This document shows, one piece after another, positions 1 to 5,698 of a DNA stretch of 5,698 nucleotides. The translations under genes were made by a program, and so were the position numbers. Below the pieces are notes generated by a model. That model was not told the DNA's origin, did no database searches, and worked only from the letters and a program-made list of their open reading frames with translations. Positions within the stretch are counted from its first letter, which is position 1, and each line of letters begins with the position of its first letter. Origin of the DNA: an uncultured Ignavibacteriota bacterium. GTDB lineage: Bacteria; Bacteroidota; Ignavibacteria; Tepidaquicellales; Tepidaquicellaceae. Location of the stretch: assembly GCA_937959065.1 (NCBI GenBank), contig CALGOI010000384.1, positions 1-5,698 of the forward strand, read 5' to 3'.

Positions 1-679
1 CCGTTAAAAAATATGACCAGTGGTCTGACCATGAGAGGTCGCGGTATCCGTCCGTTTTGGTTTTGGTGAACTTCCCGTAAAACCCGTACTCATTATTTAT
101 CATTCCTGATGAGTATTCAAGCGAGTAGCGTTTTGAATTGTAGTCACCGTATCCTCCCGTTGCTTTAAGAAATGTATGCCTGAATGGATTTATAGTCTGA
201 ATGTTGACGACACCTCCAATCGATGAAGAACCATAAAGAGCTGTACCGATACCCCGCTGTATCTGTATATCTTCTACCGAAGCTGTGAGGTCGGATACAT
301 CCACCCAGTAAACCTGGTGGTCTTCAGGGTCGTTTTGCGGAATACCGTCGATCAAAATCGATATCCTTCGCTGGTCGAAACCCCGTATCGTGAAATAAGA
401 ATAACCGATCGATGCGCCGGATTCCGAATAAGCGTTGATACTGGTATTGCCGTTAAGGAACATCGGCAGGTCTTCCATCCAGTAGTACTCATCGATCTTT
501 TTCCTGTCGATGTTTTCGAGTGTAATGGGTGTAGTGCCTTCGATTCCCTTTAAGGCATCTACTTCTATAGTCTGTACTTCATAGACAGTATCCTTTACGG
601 TTTCATCCTGTGAATGGGAAGGTGAAGCAAATAGAAATAAAAGTGTAAGTGTGAGAACAAACTTTGAAATAAATTTCAT
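1..679 (-). CDS. TonB-dependent outer-membrane receptor, N-terminal part; probable thiamine or thiamine-precursor uptake receptor (partial)
   Basis: Reading from ATG at 677-679 gives 226 residues with no stop before the window edge, so the beta-barrel is almost wholly missing. Residues 1-23 look like a Sec signal peptide (Lys-rich start, hydrophobic LTLTLLFLFA core, cleavage near SHS/Q24). Residues 36-42 (QTIEVDA) resemble a TonB box. Residues about 50-162 read as a plug domain, with the landmarks FTIRGFD (96-102), ILIDGIPQND (108-117), IQIQRGIGTALYGSSSIGG (138-156) and VNIQT (158-162). The barrel begins after about 165. Such receptors sit in the outer membrane and import scarce ligands using energy from TonB-ExbB-ExbD. 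Substrate is inferred: the leader carries two TPP riboswitches, and TPP-controlled TonB receptors in Bacteroidota are assigned to thiamine uptake. HMP or a thiazole precursor is possible. The start is fixed by the signal peptide and an upstream AAGGAG. Confidence 0.9.
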   Translation of the reverse strand, partial: MKFISKFVLTLTLLFLFASPSHSQDETVKDTVYEVQTIEVDALKGIEGTTPITLENIDRKKIDEYYWMEDLPMFLNGNTSINAYSESGASIGYSYFTIRGFDQRRISILIDGIPQNDPEDHQVYWVDVSDLTASVEDIQIQRGIGTALYGSSSIGGVVNIQTINPFRHTFLKATGGYGDYNSKRYSLEYSSGMINNEYGFYGKFTKTKTDGYRDLSWSDHWSYFLT

Positions 680-690
680 TTTGAAATTTT

Positions 691-696
691 CTCCTT
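691..696 (-). promoter_or_regulatory. Shine-Dalgarno sequence of the TonB-dependent receptor
   Basis: The minus strand reads AAGGAG, ending 11 bases before the ATG at 679. The spacing is a little long, but the match is good and supports this start. It lies directly after the U-rich tail of the second intrinsic terminator, so it is transcribed only when both upstream terminators are passed. Confidence 0.7.
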
Positions 697-757
697 AAAA
701 AACGAAAACGCTTAACCCTTCTCCGAACCTGACAAAAGAGAGAAGAATTAAGCGTTT
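697..757 (-). terminator. Intrinsic terminator of the gene-proximal TPP riboswitch
   Basis: In the minus-strand transcript the arm AAACGCUUAA (757-748) pairs perfectly with UUAAGCGUUU (715-706), 10 bp. After a 2x2 internal loop the stem continues with CUUCUC (745-740) against GAGAAG (723-718). The hairpin is followed by a U-rich run, UUUUCGUUUUUU, ending just before the Shine-Dalgarno sequence. The hairpin starts immediately 3' of the aptamer, the standard place for a riboswitch expression platform. TPP binding should favour it and stop transcription of the receptor. Confidence 0.85.
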
Positions 758-762
758 AAAAA

Positions 763-879
763 TTAATTGCCTACGCCGGTATTATCCGGATCAGGTTCTG
801 TCCCTGAAATAAAATGTGTTATTCGGGACACCGGGTATGATCTCAGCCTTTCCCATTGGGAAAAGCACCCCGGTAATTT
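763..879 (-). promoter_or_regulatory. TPP riboswitch (THI element), gene-proximal copy
   Basis: The minus strand carries the TPP aptamer consensus in order: GGGGUGC (871-865), a P3 hairpin UUUCCC-AAU-GGGAAA, GGCUGAGA, ACCC, a variable hairpin with arms UGUCCC and GGGACA around a loop of about 20 nt, GAACCUGAUC, GGAUAAUACCGGCGUAGG (ending at 771). A short P1 can form from AAUU at 878-875 and AAUU at 768-765. The last conserved segment reads GUAGGCA rather than the usual GUAGGGA, a small departure. Family knowledge: this RNA binds thiamine pyrophosphate and represses thiamine synthesis or transport genes. Here it precedes a terminator and a TonB-dependent receptor. It is the second of two switches in the same leader. 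Confidence 0.95.
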
Positions 880-920
880 GTGCTTTGTAATGAACTGATA
901 CAAATTAACTATAATGGAAA

Positions 921-969
921 CAAAAAAAAACGCTTAAGCCTTCTTATTCTGAAAAAAGGATTAAGCGTT
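921..969 (-). terminator. Intrinsic terminator of the promoter-proximal TPP riboswitch
   Basis: In the minus-strand transcript AACGCUUAA (969-961) pairs perfectly with UUAAGCGUU (937-929), 9 bp. The stem is topped by an inner CCUU/AAGG pairing (959-956 with 942-939) and followed by a run of nine U residues (930-922). This is a strong intrinsic terminator, located just 3' of the first aptamer and upstream of the second, so the first switch can stop transcription before the second is made. Its stem arms are the same 9-mers as in the other terminator of this leader. Confidence 0.9.
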
Positions 970-970
970 C

Positions 971-1079
971 AAAATATATCCCTACGCCGGCATTACCCGG
1001 ATCAGGTTCCTGTGCCGATGTAACACAGTGGGTATCTTCTCAGCCGCTCCTATTTATGGGAACAGCACCCCAATATTTT
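971..1079 (-). promoter_or_regulatory. TPP riboswitch (THI element), promoter-proximal copy
   Basis: The minus strand shows the TPP aptamer elements in order: a perfect 7-bp P1 (AAAAUAU at 1079-1073 with AUAUUUU at 977-971), GGGGUGC, a P3 hairpin with arms GUUCC and GGAGC, GGCUGAGA, UACCC, a short variable hairpin CUGUG/CACAG, GAACCUGAUC, GGGUAAUGCCGGCGUAGGGA. It matches the family consensus better than the downstream copy. The two copies agree in the conserved core but differ in P1, P3 and the variable hairpin. It is followed at once by its own terminator, so it should act as a transcriptional OFF switch when TPP is plentiful. Confidence 0.96.
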
Positions 1080-1101
1080 TGCCGAAAGAACTTACTCTAA
1101 A

Positions 1102-1128
1102 GTTATAAACTTTCTCACTTTTTGTCAA
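1102..1128 (-). promoter_or_regulatory. Probable promoter of the TPP-controlled receptor leader
   Basis: The minus strand has TTGACA at 1128-1123 and TATAAC at 1107-1102, spacing 15 bp. This places the transcription start near 1095, some 16 bases before the first aptamer. The spacing is shorter than the usual 17. An alternative is a Bacteroidota-style -7 element, TAACTTTA (compare TAnnTTTG), 20 bases after CTTG in the same segment. Both readings use the same place, which suits a leader beginning with the first aptamer. Inferred from sequence only. Confidence 0.5.
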
Positions 1129-1158
1129 GAAAACTATTTTCAAAACATAGGAATTAAT

Positions 1159-1186
1159 TTGAGGTATTATTGTTTCTCATTATATC
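1159..1186 (+). promoter_or_regulatory. Possible promoter of the RND efflux operon
   Basis: TTGAGG at 1159-1164 and TATATC at 1181-1186 are separated by 16 bp, which would start transcription near 1193, about 70 bases before the adaptor gene. The match is only moderate (about four of six in each box), in a very AT-rich stretch where chance matches are common. A second candidate, TTTG at 1194-1197 with TATTTTAC at 1215-1222, cannot be excluded. No clear operator palindrome was seen here. Confidence 0.25.
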
Positions 1187-1262
1187 CTGTTTTTTTGTGC
1201 TTTCTCAAACGATTTATTTTACCATATTTAAAAATTCTGCTTATTAAACTGGGTTACCACAC

Positions 1263-2333
1263 TTGAAAAGACCTGTAAAATACATTTCAATTATTGCCCT
1301 TATTTTGGTAGTGATTGCGGCAATTATTATTGTACCTAAACTAACTTCCACTAAAGACAAATCCGATGAAAAAGGCGGAAACCAGCGTAACCAGACAGTT
1401 CTGGCGGATGCCTATGTAGTGAAAGATGAAGTCCTCGAAAACAGCATTAAAACCGTTGGGACTATACTCGCTAACGAAGAAGTCGAAATCAGGAGCGAAA
1501 TCTCCAAAAAAATCTCCGGAATTCATTTTAAGGAAGGAACATACGTTGGAAGAGGAAAGACTCTTTTTACACTCGATAATTCCGACTTATATGCCCGTAT
1601 GAGAAAGCTTGAAATCCAGGAAGATCTGCTGCTTAAGAAAATGGACCGAAATGATAAACTGCTGGAAAAAGGACTACTACCTCAGGAAGATTACGAGATA
1701 GCTGAAACCGAGCTGGAACAGGTACGCGCCGATATGGATATTGTTTCTATAGAAATTTCAAAAACGCACATAAGAGCGCCAATATCGGGTATTGTGGGAT
1801 TGCGTGAAGTAAGCCGCGGCAGTTATGTCTCTCCATCAGTACCATTAACCCGTATCCAGGATGTTAGCAGAATCAAGATCGATTTTTCGATTCCCGAAAG
1901 ATATATGTCAGTATTCAAAGTCGGGCAGAAGATAAAATTCAATGTAGACGGACAGGATGAGGTCTTTGAGGGTGAAGTTTATGCGTTCGAGCCGAAAATA
2001 GAAGGTAATACTCGCTCGCTGGTTTTAAGAGCATACAGCTCTAACCCGAACAAAAAATTATTACCCGGTACATTCGCGAATGTGACCCTGAACCTCGAAA
2101 ATATCCGGGACGCTATGATGATACCATCCGAAGCGGTAATACCCAAATTAAACGGTCACGACGTATTCATTCTAAAGAACGGACAGGCGAAATTAGTCTC
2201 AGTCGATCTGGGTACACGTACCGGTGACAGGGTGCAGATTGTAACAGGCTTGGCTCCCGGAGATACAGTCCTTACAACAAACATACTCCGCCTTAAAGAC
2301 GGGGCGCCTGTAAAAGTCGAAAACATACAATAA
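1263..2333 (+). CDS. RND efflux periplasmic adaptor subunit (membrane fusion protein, HlyD/AcrA-like)
   Basis: A 356-residue protein that would link the inner-membrane RND pump encoded next to it with an outer-membrane channel. Residues 8-25 are a hydrophobic anchor without a lipobox cysteine, so it is probably held by an uncleaved N-terminal helix. The two halves of the lipoyl domain are at about 74-105 (ending FTLD) and 170-198 (starting IRAPISGIVG). Between them lies a charged alpha-helical hairpin of about 60 residues, with KLLEKGLLPQEDYE at its turn. A beta-barrel segment follows (about 200-278, including VGQKIKF and LLPGTFANVTL), then a membrane-proximal C-terminal domain. The start is TTG: an in-frame stop at 1245-1247 leaves no ATG upstream, and the membrane anchor begins at once. 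No good Shine-Dalgarno sequence is visible. The substrate cannot be told from the sequence. Confidence 0.93.
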   Translation: MKRPVKYISIIALILVVIAAIIIVPKLTSTKDKSDEKGGNQRNQTVLADAYVVKDEVLENSIKTVGTILANEEVEIRSEISKKISGIHFKEGTYVGRGKTLFTLDNSDLYARMRKLEIQEDLLLKKMDRNDKLLEKGLLPQEDYEIAETELEQVRADMDIVSIEISKTHIRAPISGIVGLREVSRGSYVSPSVPLTRIQDVSRIKIDFSIPERYMSVFKVGQKIKFNVDGQDEVFEGEVYAFEPKIEGNTRSLVLRAYSSNPNKKLLPGTFANVTLNLENIRDAMMIPSEAVIPKLNGHDVFILKNGQAKLVSVDLGTRTGDRVQIVTGLAPGDTVLTTNILRLKDGAPVKVENIQ

Positions 2334-2339
2334 CACATA

Positions 2340-5300
2340 ATGAGCCTATCCTCGATATCAATAAAGAGACCCGTTCTTGCGATAGTGATGTCTATCGTAC
2401 TGGTCATTTTTGGTGTCGTGGCATTTACAAATCTCGAAGTAAGAGAATACCCAAGCGTTGACCCGCCTGTGATATCCGTGACCACTAATTATCCCGGCGC
2501 GAATTCGGACGTAATAGAAACTCAGATCACCGAACCACTCGAACAATCTCTAAACGGTATAGAAGGAATCGAAGTAATCCGCTCGGAAAGCCAGGAGCAG
2601 TCGAGCCGTATAACGATTGAATTCGATCTAGACAGGGACCTTGAAGCAGCCGCAAACGATGTAAGGGACAGGGTTTCCAGCGCGCAAAGAAACCTTCCCC
2701 CGGATGTGGAAAATCCCGTAGTCCGAAAAGCAGACGCGGATGCTATGCCCATCATATTTATGTTCGTCCAGAGCGATACGAAGAATATAATGGAGGTGAC
2801 CGAGTATGCCAATAACGTTATAAAAGAACGTTTACAGACCATCACGGGAGTTGCAGGTGTAAATATTTTCGGTGAGAAGCGCTACTCGATGCAACTGAGG
2901 CTTGACCCGGCGAAGCTTACCGCTTACAATCTTACTCCGATAGACATTCAAAATGCGCTGGACAGGGAAAATGTCGAACTTCCATCCGGGCGAATAGAAG
3001 GTGAAAATACGGAGCTTCCGATAAGAACTCTCGGAAGGATTAACACAGCCGAGGAATTTAACGACCTTATTATCAAAGAATCCGGTAATAATGTCGTCAG
3101 GTTCAGGGATATCGGATATGCAGTTGTTGCCCCGGAAAATGAGAGAACCGGAATCAGAAAGAGCGGTACCGATGGTATTGGTGTTTCACTGCAGTCCATG
3201 CCAGGTGCTAATCTCATCGAGATATCAAACGAATTCTGGAAGAGGTTTGCCGAAATAGAAAAAGACCTTCCGCCGGAGTACAGGATAGAAGTTGGGTTCG
3301 ACTTTTCAGAATATGTACGAAATACAGTAGATGAAGTAGAGGCGACTATTTTTGTAGCGTTTGGTCTTGTTGTATTGATCATCTTCCTTTTTCTCAGGGA
3401 CTGGCGCTCGACAATTATACCAATCGTCGCAATTCCCGTTTCCATTATTGCGGCTTTCTTCGTGATGTTCATGGTGGGATATTCCATTAACGTGCTTACA
3501 CTTATGGGCATCATACTGGCTATTGGCCTGGTTGTCGATGATGCTATAGTTGTGCTCGAAAACATTTACTCGAAGATCGAGGAAGGATACGGTCCCGTAC
3601 AGGCAGCTTTCAAAGGTGCGAACGAGATATACTTCGCGGTGATTTCCACTACATTGGCTCTTGCCGCTGTGTTTATGCCGATATTATTTCTCGAGGGACT
3701 TACCGGAAGATTATTCCGTGAATTTGCCGTTACAATTGGCGCTGCCGTTATCATATCATCATTCGTAGCGTTGAGTTTAACCCCTATGCTTTGTTCAAAG
3801 CTCCTTCGTAAACACGATAAGAGCAACTGGTTCTACAATAAAACAGAACCGTTCTTCCGGAAAATGGCAGCCATCTACGGAAGTATGCTTCACGGCTTTA
3901 TGAAAGTCCGCTGGATGGGCTTTGTAGTTATAGCTGTAATGGGAGTGTTAGTCTTTATTGTCGGCAGCTCACTCCAAAACGAGCTCGCACCGCTGGAAGA
4001 CAGGTCCAACGTCAGAGTGAACGTCACCGCTCCCGAGGGAAGTACATTCGAATACACCGATAAGTATATGAAAGAACTCACGAAGATGATAATCGATTCC
4101 GTGCCTGAAGTGCCCGGTCCAATCGAAATAGTAGCTCCCAGCTTCTCACGTCCCGGCGCTACTAATCGTGGAATAGTAAATCTCTACCTTGTACCGCCTG
4201 ACCAGAGACTGCGCACACAGGAGCAGGTTTACCGTGTATTGCAGAAAAGTTTTAATCAGATAACCGGTGTTAGAGCGTTTGCCATTCAGCCGCCGACTAT
4301 CGGCTCAAGATTCGCAAGACAGCCAATACAGTATGTTATTCAGGCGCCTAACTACGACAGGCTGGTTGAGGTGTTACCAAAATTCCTCGAACTTGCCGAG
4401 AACAGCTCGATCATTCAGAATCCCGACACGGATATGAGTATCAATAAACCTGAGATGCTCGTGCAGATAGACAGGGATAAAGCATCCTTGCTGGGTGTTT
4501 CGGTTGAAGACATTTCACGTACGCTTCAGATAGCTCTCGGCGGACAGAGATTCGGTTATTACGTAAAGGACGGTAAGCAGTACCAGGTAATTGGGCAGGT
4601 AGATAAACAGGACAGGAATGATCCGTATGACCTCAGGTTCTTATCTGTCAGAAGCCGTAACGGTGAACTGATACAACTGGACAACCTCGTTAAAGTCGAA
4701 GAGACCATCGCTCCTGCAGAAAGAAACCGTTACAACAGGTTCGTCTCCGCAACGATCTCTGCAAATCTTGCCCCGGGATATGCTATGGGCGAAGGACTTG
4801 CCGAAATGGACCGTATCGCGGCTGAAGTGCTCGACCCTTCATTCAGTACAGCGCTTACAGGGGAATCGAAGGACTTCGATGAAAGCTCATCATCGCTTGT
4901 ATTCACATTCATATTCGCTTTGATAATAATATTTCTCGTTCTCTCCGCTCAATTCGAGAGCTTTATCGACCCGTTCATAATCTTACTAGCTGTACCGCTG
5001 GCACTGACCGGAGCAGTATTATCATTGTGGATCTTCGATCAGACGCTGAATGTGTTCTCACAGATTGGTATAATTATGTTGATAGGACTCGTAACGAAGA
5101 ATGCTATTCTCATTGTTGAATTTGCTAATCAGAAGAAAGAGGCCGGGCTGGAAAAATTGCAGGCGGTCGAGGAGGCTGCCGAAGCGAGATTCAGGCCGAT
5201 ATTGATGACTACTTTATCCACTGTTCTTGGGATTCTGCCGATTGCTGTGGGTGCCGGCGCGGGTAGCCGCGTATCTCTTGGTATTGCTGTTGTCGGTGGA

Positions 5301-5438
5301 TTGATTTTTGCTACATTCCTTACTCTTTTCGTAGTCCCATCAGTTTATTCGTACCTGTCCAGCTCTAAAGCCAAGGAGCATGTGAAAGAATTCGAAGAAC
5401 TTGATCCCGAAGGCGAATTTGCCCGCATTCCGGATTAA
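2340..5438 (+). CDS. RND multidrug efflux transporter, HAE1 family (AcrB/MexB-like inner-membrane pump)
   Basis: A 1032-residue proton-driven pump, close to the usual 1030-1050 for AcrB relatives. It shows the two-fold repeat of the family: TM1 at about 13-30, a periplasmic porter/docking region to about 333, TM2-TM6 at about 335-485, TM7 at about 525-545, a second periplasmic region to about 850, and TM8-TM12 to about 1005. Proton-relay residues are all visible: D400-D401 in GLVVDDAIVVLEN of TM4, K920 in GLVTKNAILIVEF of TM10, and R950 in ARFRPILM of TM11 (AcrB D407, D408, K940, R971), so the pump looks functional. Its ATG is 6 bases after the adaptor stop, with no Shine-Dalgarno sequence, suggesting coupled translation. 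The motifs fit hydrophobe/amphiphile export, not heavy-metal export. The exact substrate is unknown. No outer-membrane factor gene follows; the next gene is convergent. Confidence 0.97.
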   Translation: MSLSSISIKRPVLAIVMSIVLVIFGVVAFTNLEVREYPSVDPPVISVTTNYPGANSDVIETQITEPLEQSLNGIEGIEVIRSESQEQSSRITIEFDLDRDLEAAANDVRDRVSSAQRNLPPDVENPVVRKADADAMPIIFMFVQSDTKNIMEVTEYANNVIKERLQTITGVAGVNIFGEKRYSMQLRLDPAKLTAYNLTPIDIQNALDRENVELPSGRIEGENTELPIRTLGRINTAEEFNDLIIKESGNNVVRFRDIGYAVVAPENERTGIRKSGTDGIGVSLQSMPGANLIEISNEFWKRFAEIEKDLPPEYRIEVGFDFSEYVRNTVDEVEATIFVAFGLVVLIIFLFLRDWRSTIIPIVAIPVSIIAAFFVMFMVGYSINVLTLMGIILAIGLVVDDAIVVLENIYSKIEEGYGPVQAAFKGANEIYFAVISTTLALAAVFMPILFLEGLTGRLFREFAVTIGAAVIISSFVALSLTPMLCSKLLRKHDKSNWFYNKTEPFFRKMAAIYGSMLHGFMKVRWMGFVVIAVMGVLVFIVGSSLQNELAPLEDRSNVRVNVTAPEGSTFEYTDKYMKELTKMIIDSVPEVPGPIEIVAPSFSRPGATNRGIVNLYLVPPDQRLRTQEQVYRVLQKSFNQITGVRAFAIQPPTIGSRFARQPIQYVIQAPNYDRLVEVLPKFLELAENSSIIQNPDTDMSINKPEMLVQIDRDKASLLGVSVEDISRTLQIALGGQRFGYYVKDGKQYQVIGQVDKQDRNDPYDLRFLSVRSRNGELIQLDNLVKVEETIAPAERNRYNRFVSATISANLAPGYAMGEGLAEMDRIAAEVLDPSFSTALTGESKDFDESSSSLVFTFIFALIIIFLVLSAQFESFIDPFIILLAVPLALTGAVLSLWIFDQTLNVFSQIGIIMLIGLVTKNAILIVEFANQKKEAGLEKLQAVEEAAEARFRPILMTTLSTVLGILPIAVGAGAGSRVSLGIAVVGGLIFATFLTLFVVPSVYSYLSSSKAKEHVKEFEELDPEGEFARIPD

Positions 5439-5506
5439 TTAGTAACCACAATGGGTTCTATCTCCAGCTCAACTTTATACTTCCTTTTTACTTTTTCCTT
5501 AATGAA
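5435..5506 (-). other. murB: Orphaned 3' end of murB, in frame after the premature stop
   Basis: After the TAA at 5509-5507 the same frame stays open for 23 codons and ends at TAA 5437-5435. It reads as the expected MurB tail: FIKEKVKRKYK followed by VELEIEPIVVTN. The LEIE stretch corresponds to the LEPE of E. coli MurB, whose second glutamate (E325) is the catalytic acid; here that Glu codon is at 5458-5456. No frame shift is needed to join it to the upstream part. The true 3' end of the gene is therefore most likely 5435, overlapping the RND gene by 4 bases. Whether the tail is translated depends on whether the stop is real. Confidence 0.75.
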
Positions 5507-5698
5507 TTAAGCAAGATTTAACAGCGACTCAGTCGTTCCGCCGCCGTAGTTTACAAGGGCAAGAATATGTTTCTCGGATATACCGACCCCTTTTCTCTGG
5601 TAACCTTTCTCAAGACCGGAATTCTCAATCAGCCATGCTGCGGCGAGTTTTTTGCCATTTGGGTCCTCGAACTTTGGAAACTTCCTTCCCGATCTTTT
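5507..5698 (-). CDS. murB: MurB, UDP-N-acetylenolpyruvoylglucosamine reductase, C-terminal part, ended early by an in-frame TAA (partial)
   Basis: The minus strand gives 63 residues entering from the right edge and stopping at TAA (5509-5507). They match the MurB C-terminal domain: KFEDPNGKKLAAAWLIENSG, then GVGISEKHILALVNYGGG, then TTESLLNLA. MurB is a cytoplasmic FAD enzyme that reduces UDP-GlcNAc-enolpyruvate to UDP-MurNAc with NADPH, an essential step of peptidoglycan synthesis. The family normally continues another 25-40 residues with a helix and an LExE motif. Those residues are still encoded in frame beyond this stop (5506-5438), so the stop is probably a single-base nonsense change, a consensus error, or a truncation. 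The start, FAD-binding domain and promoter lie outside the window. Confidence 0.88.
   Translation of the reverse strand, partial: KRSGRKFPKFEDPNGKKLAAAWLIENSGLEKGYQRKGVGISEKHILALVNYGGGTTESLLNLA

Noticed and set aside
317..553. Plus-strand open frame of 78 codons
   Set aside because: It lies wholly opposite the plug domain of the TonB-dependent receptor, whose minus-strand frame has clear family motifs; the plus-strand product has none.
880..921. Possible internal promoter between the two riboswitches (TATAGT on the minus strand), which would let the second switch act alone
   Set aside because: The only -35 candidate falls inside the terminator stem and is a poor match; chance AT-rich similarity explains it.
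680..1262. CRISPR array or insertion sequence suggested by repeated AACGCTTAA motifs
   Set aside because: The repeats are the stem arms of two riboswitch terminators; there are no regular direct repeats with spacers, no transposase and no terminal inverted repeats.
2156..4912. Several minus-strand open frames of 60 to 205 codons opposite the adaptor and pump genes
   Set aside because: They are antisense shadows of a well-supported RND operon, low in complexity (Ser/Thr/Ile rich) and without recognisable motifs or ribosome binding sites.
5498..5511. Inverted repeat CTTAAT-GA-ATTAAG as terminator of the RND operon
   Set aside because: The 2-base loop is too small for a hairpin, the arms are AT-only apart from one pair, and no U-run follows; it overlaps the murB frame.

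Overview
The window looks like chromosomal DNA from a Gram-negative (diderm) bacterium, most likely of the Bacteroidota/Chlorobiota/Ignavibacteriota group. The basis is a TonB-dependent outer-membrane receptor, an inner-membrane RND efflux pump with its periplasmic adaptor, and a TPP-riboswitch-controlled TonB receptor, an arrangement known from Bacteroidota. The promoter-like sequence in the intergenic region also tolerates a Bacteroidota-type reading. The phylum is an inference from gene content and style.

Layout. (1) Positions 1-679, minus strand: the first 226 residues of a TonB-dependent receptor (signal peptide, TonB-box-like segment, plug domain, start of the barrel), running off the left edge. 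(2) Positions 680-1262, 583 bases without a protein gene but not empty. On the minus strand they hold a promoter-like sequence, a complete TPP (thiamine pyrophosphate) riboswitch, an intrinsic terminator, a second complete TPP riboswitch, a second intrinsic terminator, and a Shine-Dalgarno sequence serving the receptor. The remainder (about 1129-1262) is AT-rich and should carry the promoter of the divergent pump operon. (3) Positions 1263-5438, plus strand: a two-gene operon for an RND periplasmic adaptor (356 aa) and an HAE1-type RND transporter (1032 aa), 6 bases apart. No TolC-like outer-membrane factor is present. (4) Positions 5435-5698, minus strand: the 3' end of murB (UDP-N-acetylenolpyruvoylglucosamine reductase), converging on the pump operon. 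Its reading frame is broken by an in-frame TAA 24 codons before the expected stop.

How the parts work. The receptor is very likely a thiamine (or thiamine-precursor) uptake receptor, transcribed only when both TPP switches are unoccupied: each aptamer is followed by its own terminator, giving two successive TPP checkpoints on one leader of roughly 415 nt. The pump genes form an independent export unit, with protons driving the inner-membrane transporter and the adaptor bridging to an outer-membrane channel encoded elsewhere. The two items most worth a second look are the tandem TPP riboswitch-terminator leader and the interrupted murB.
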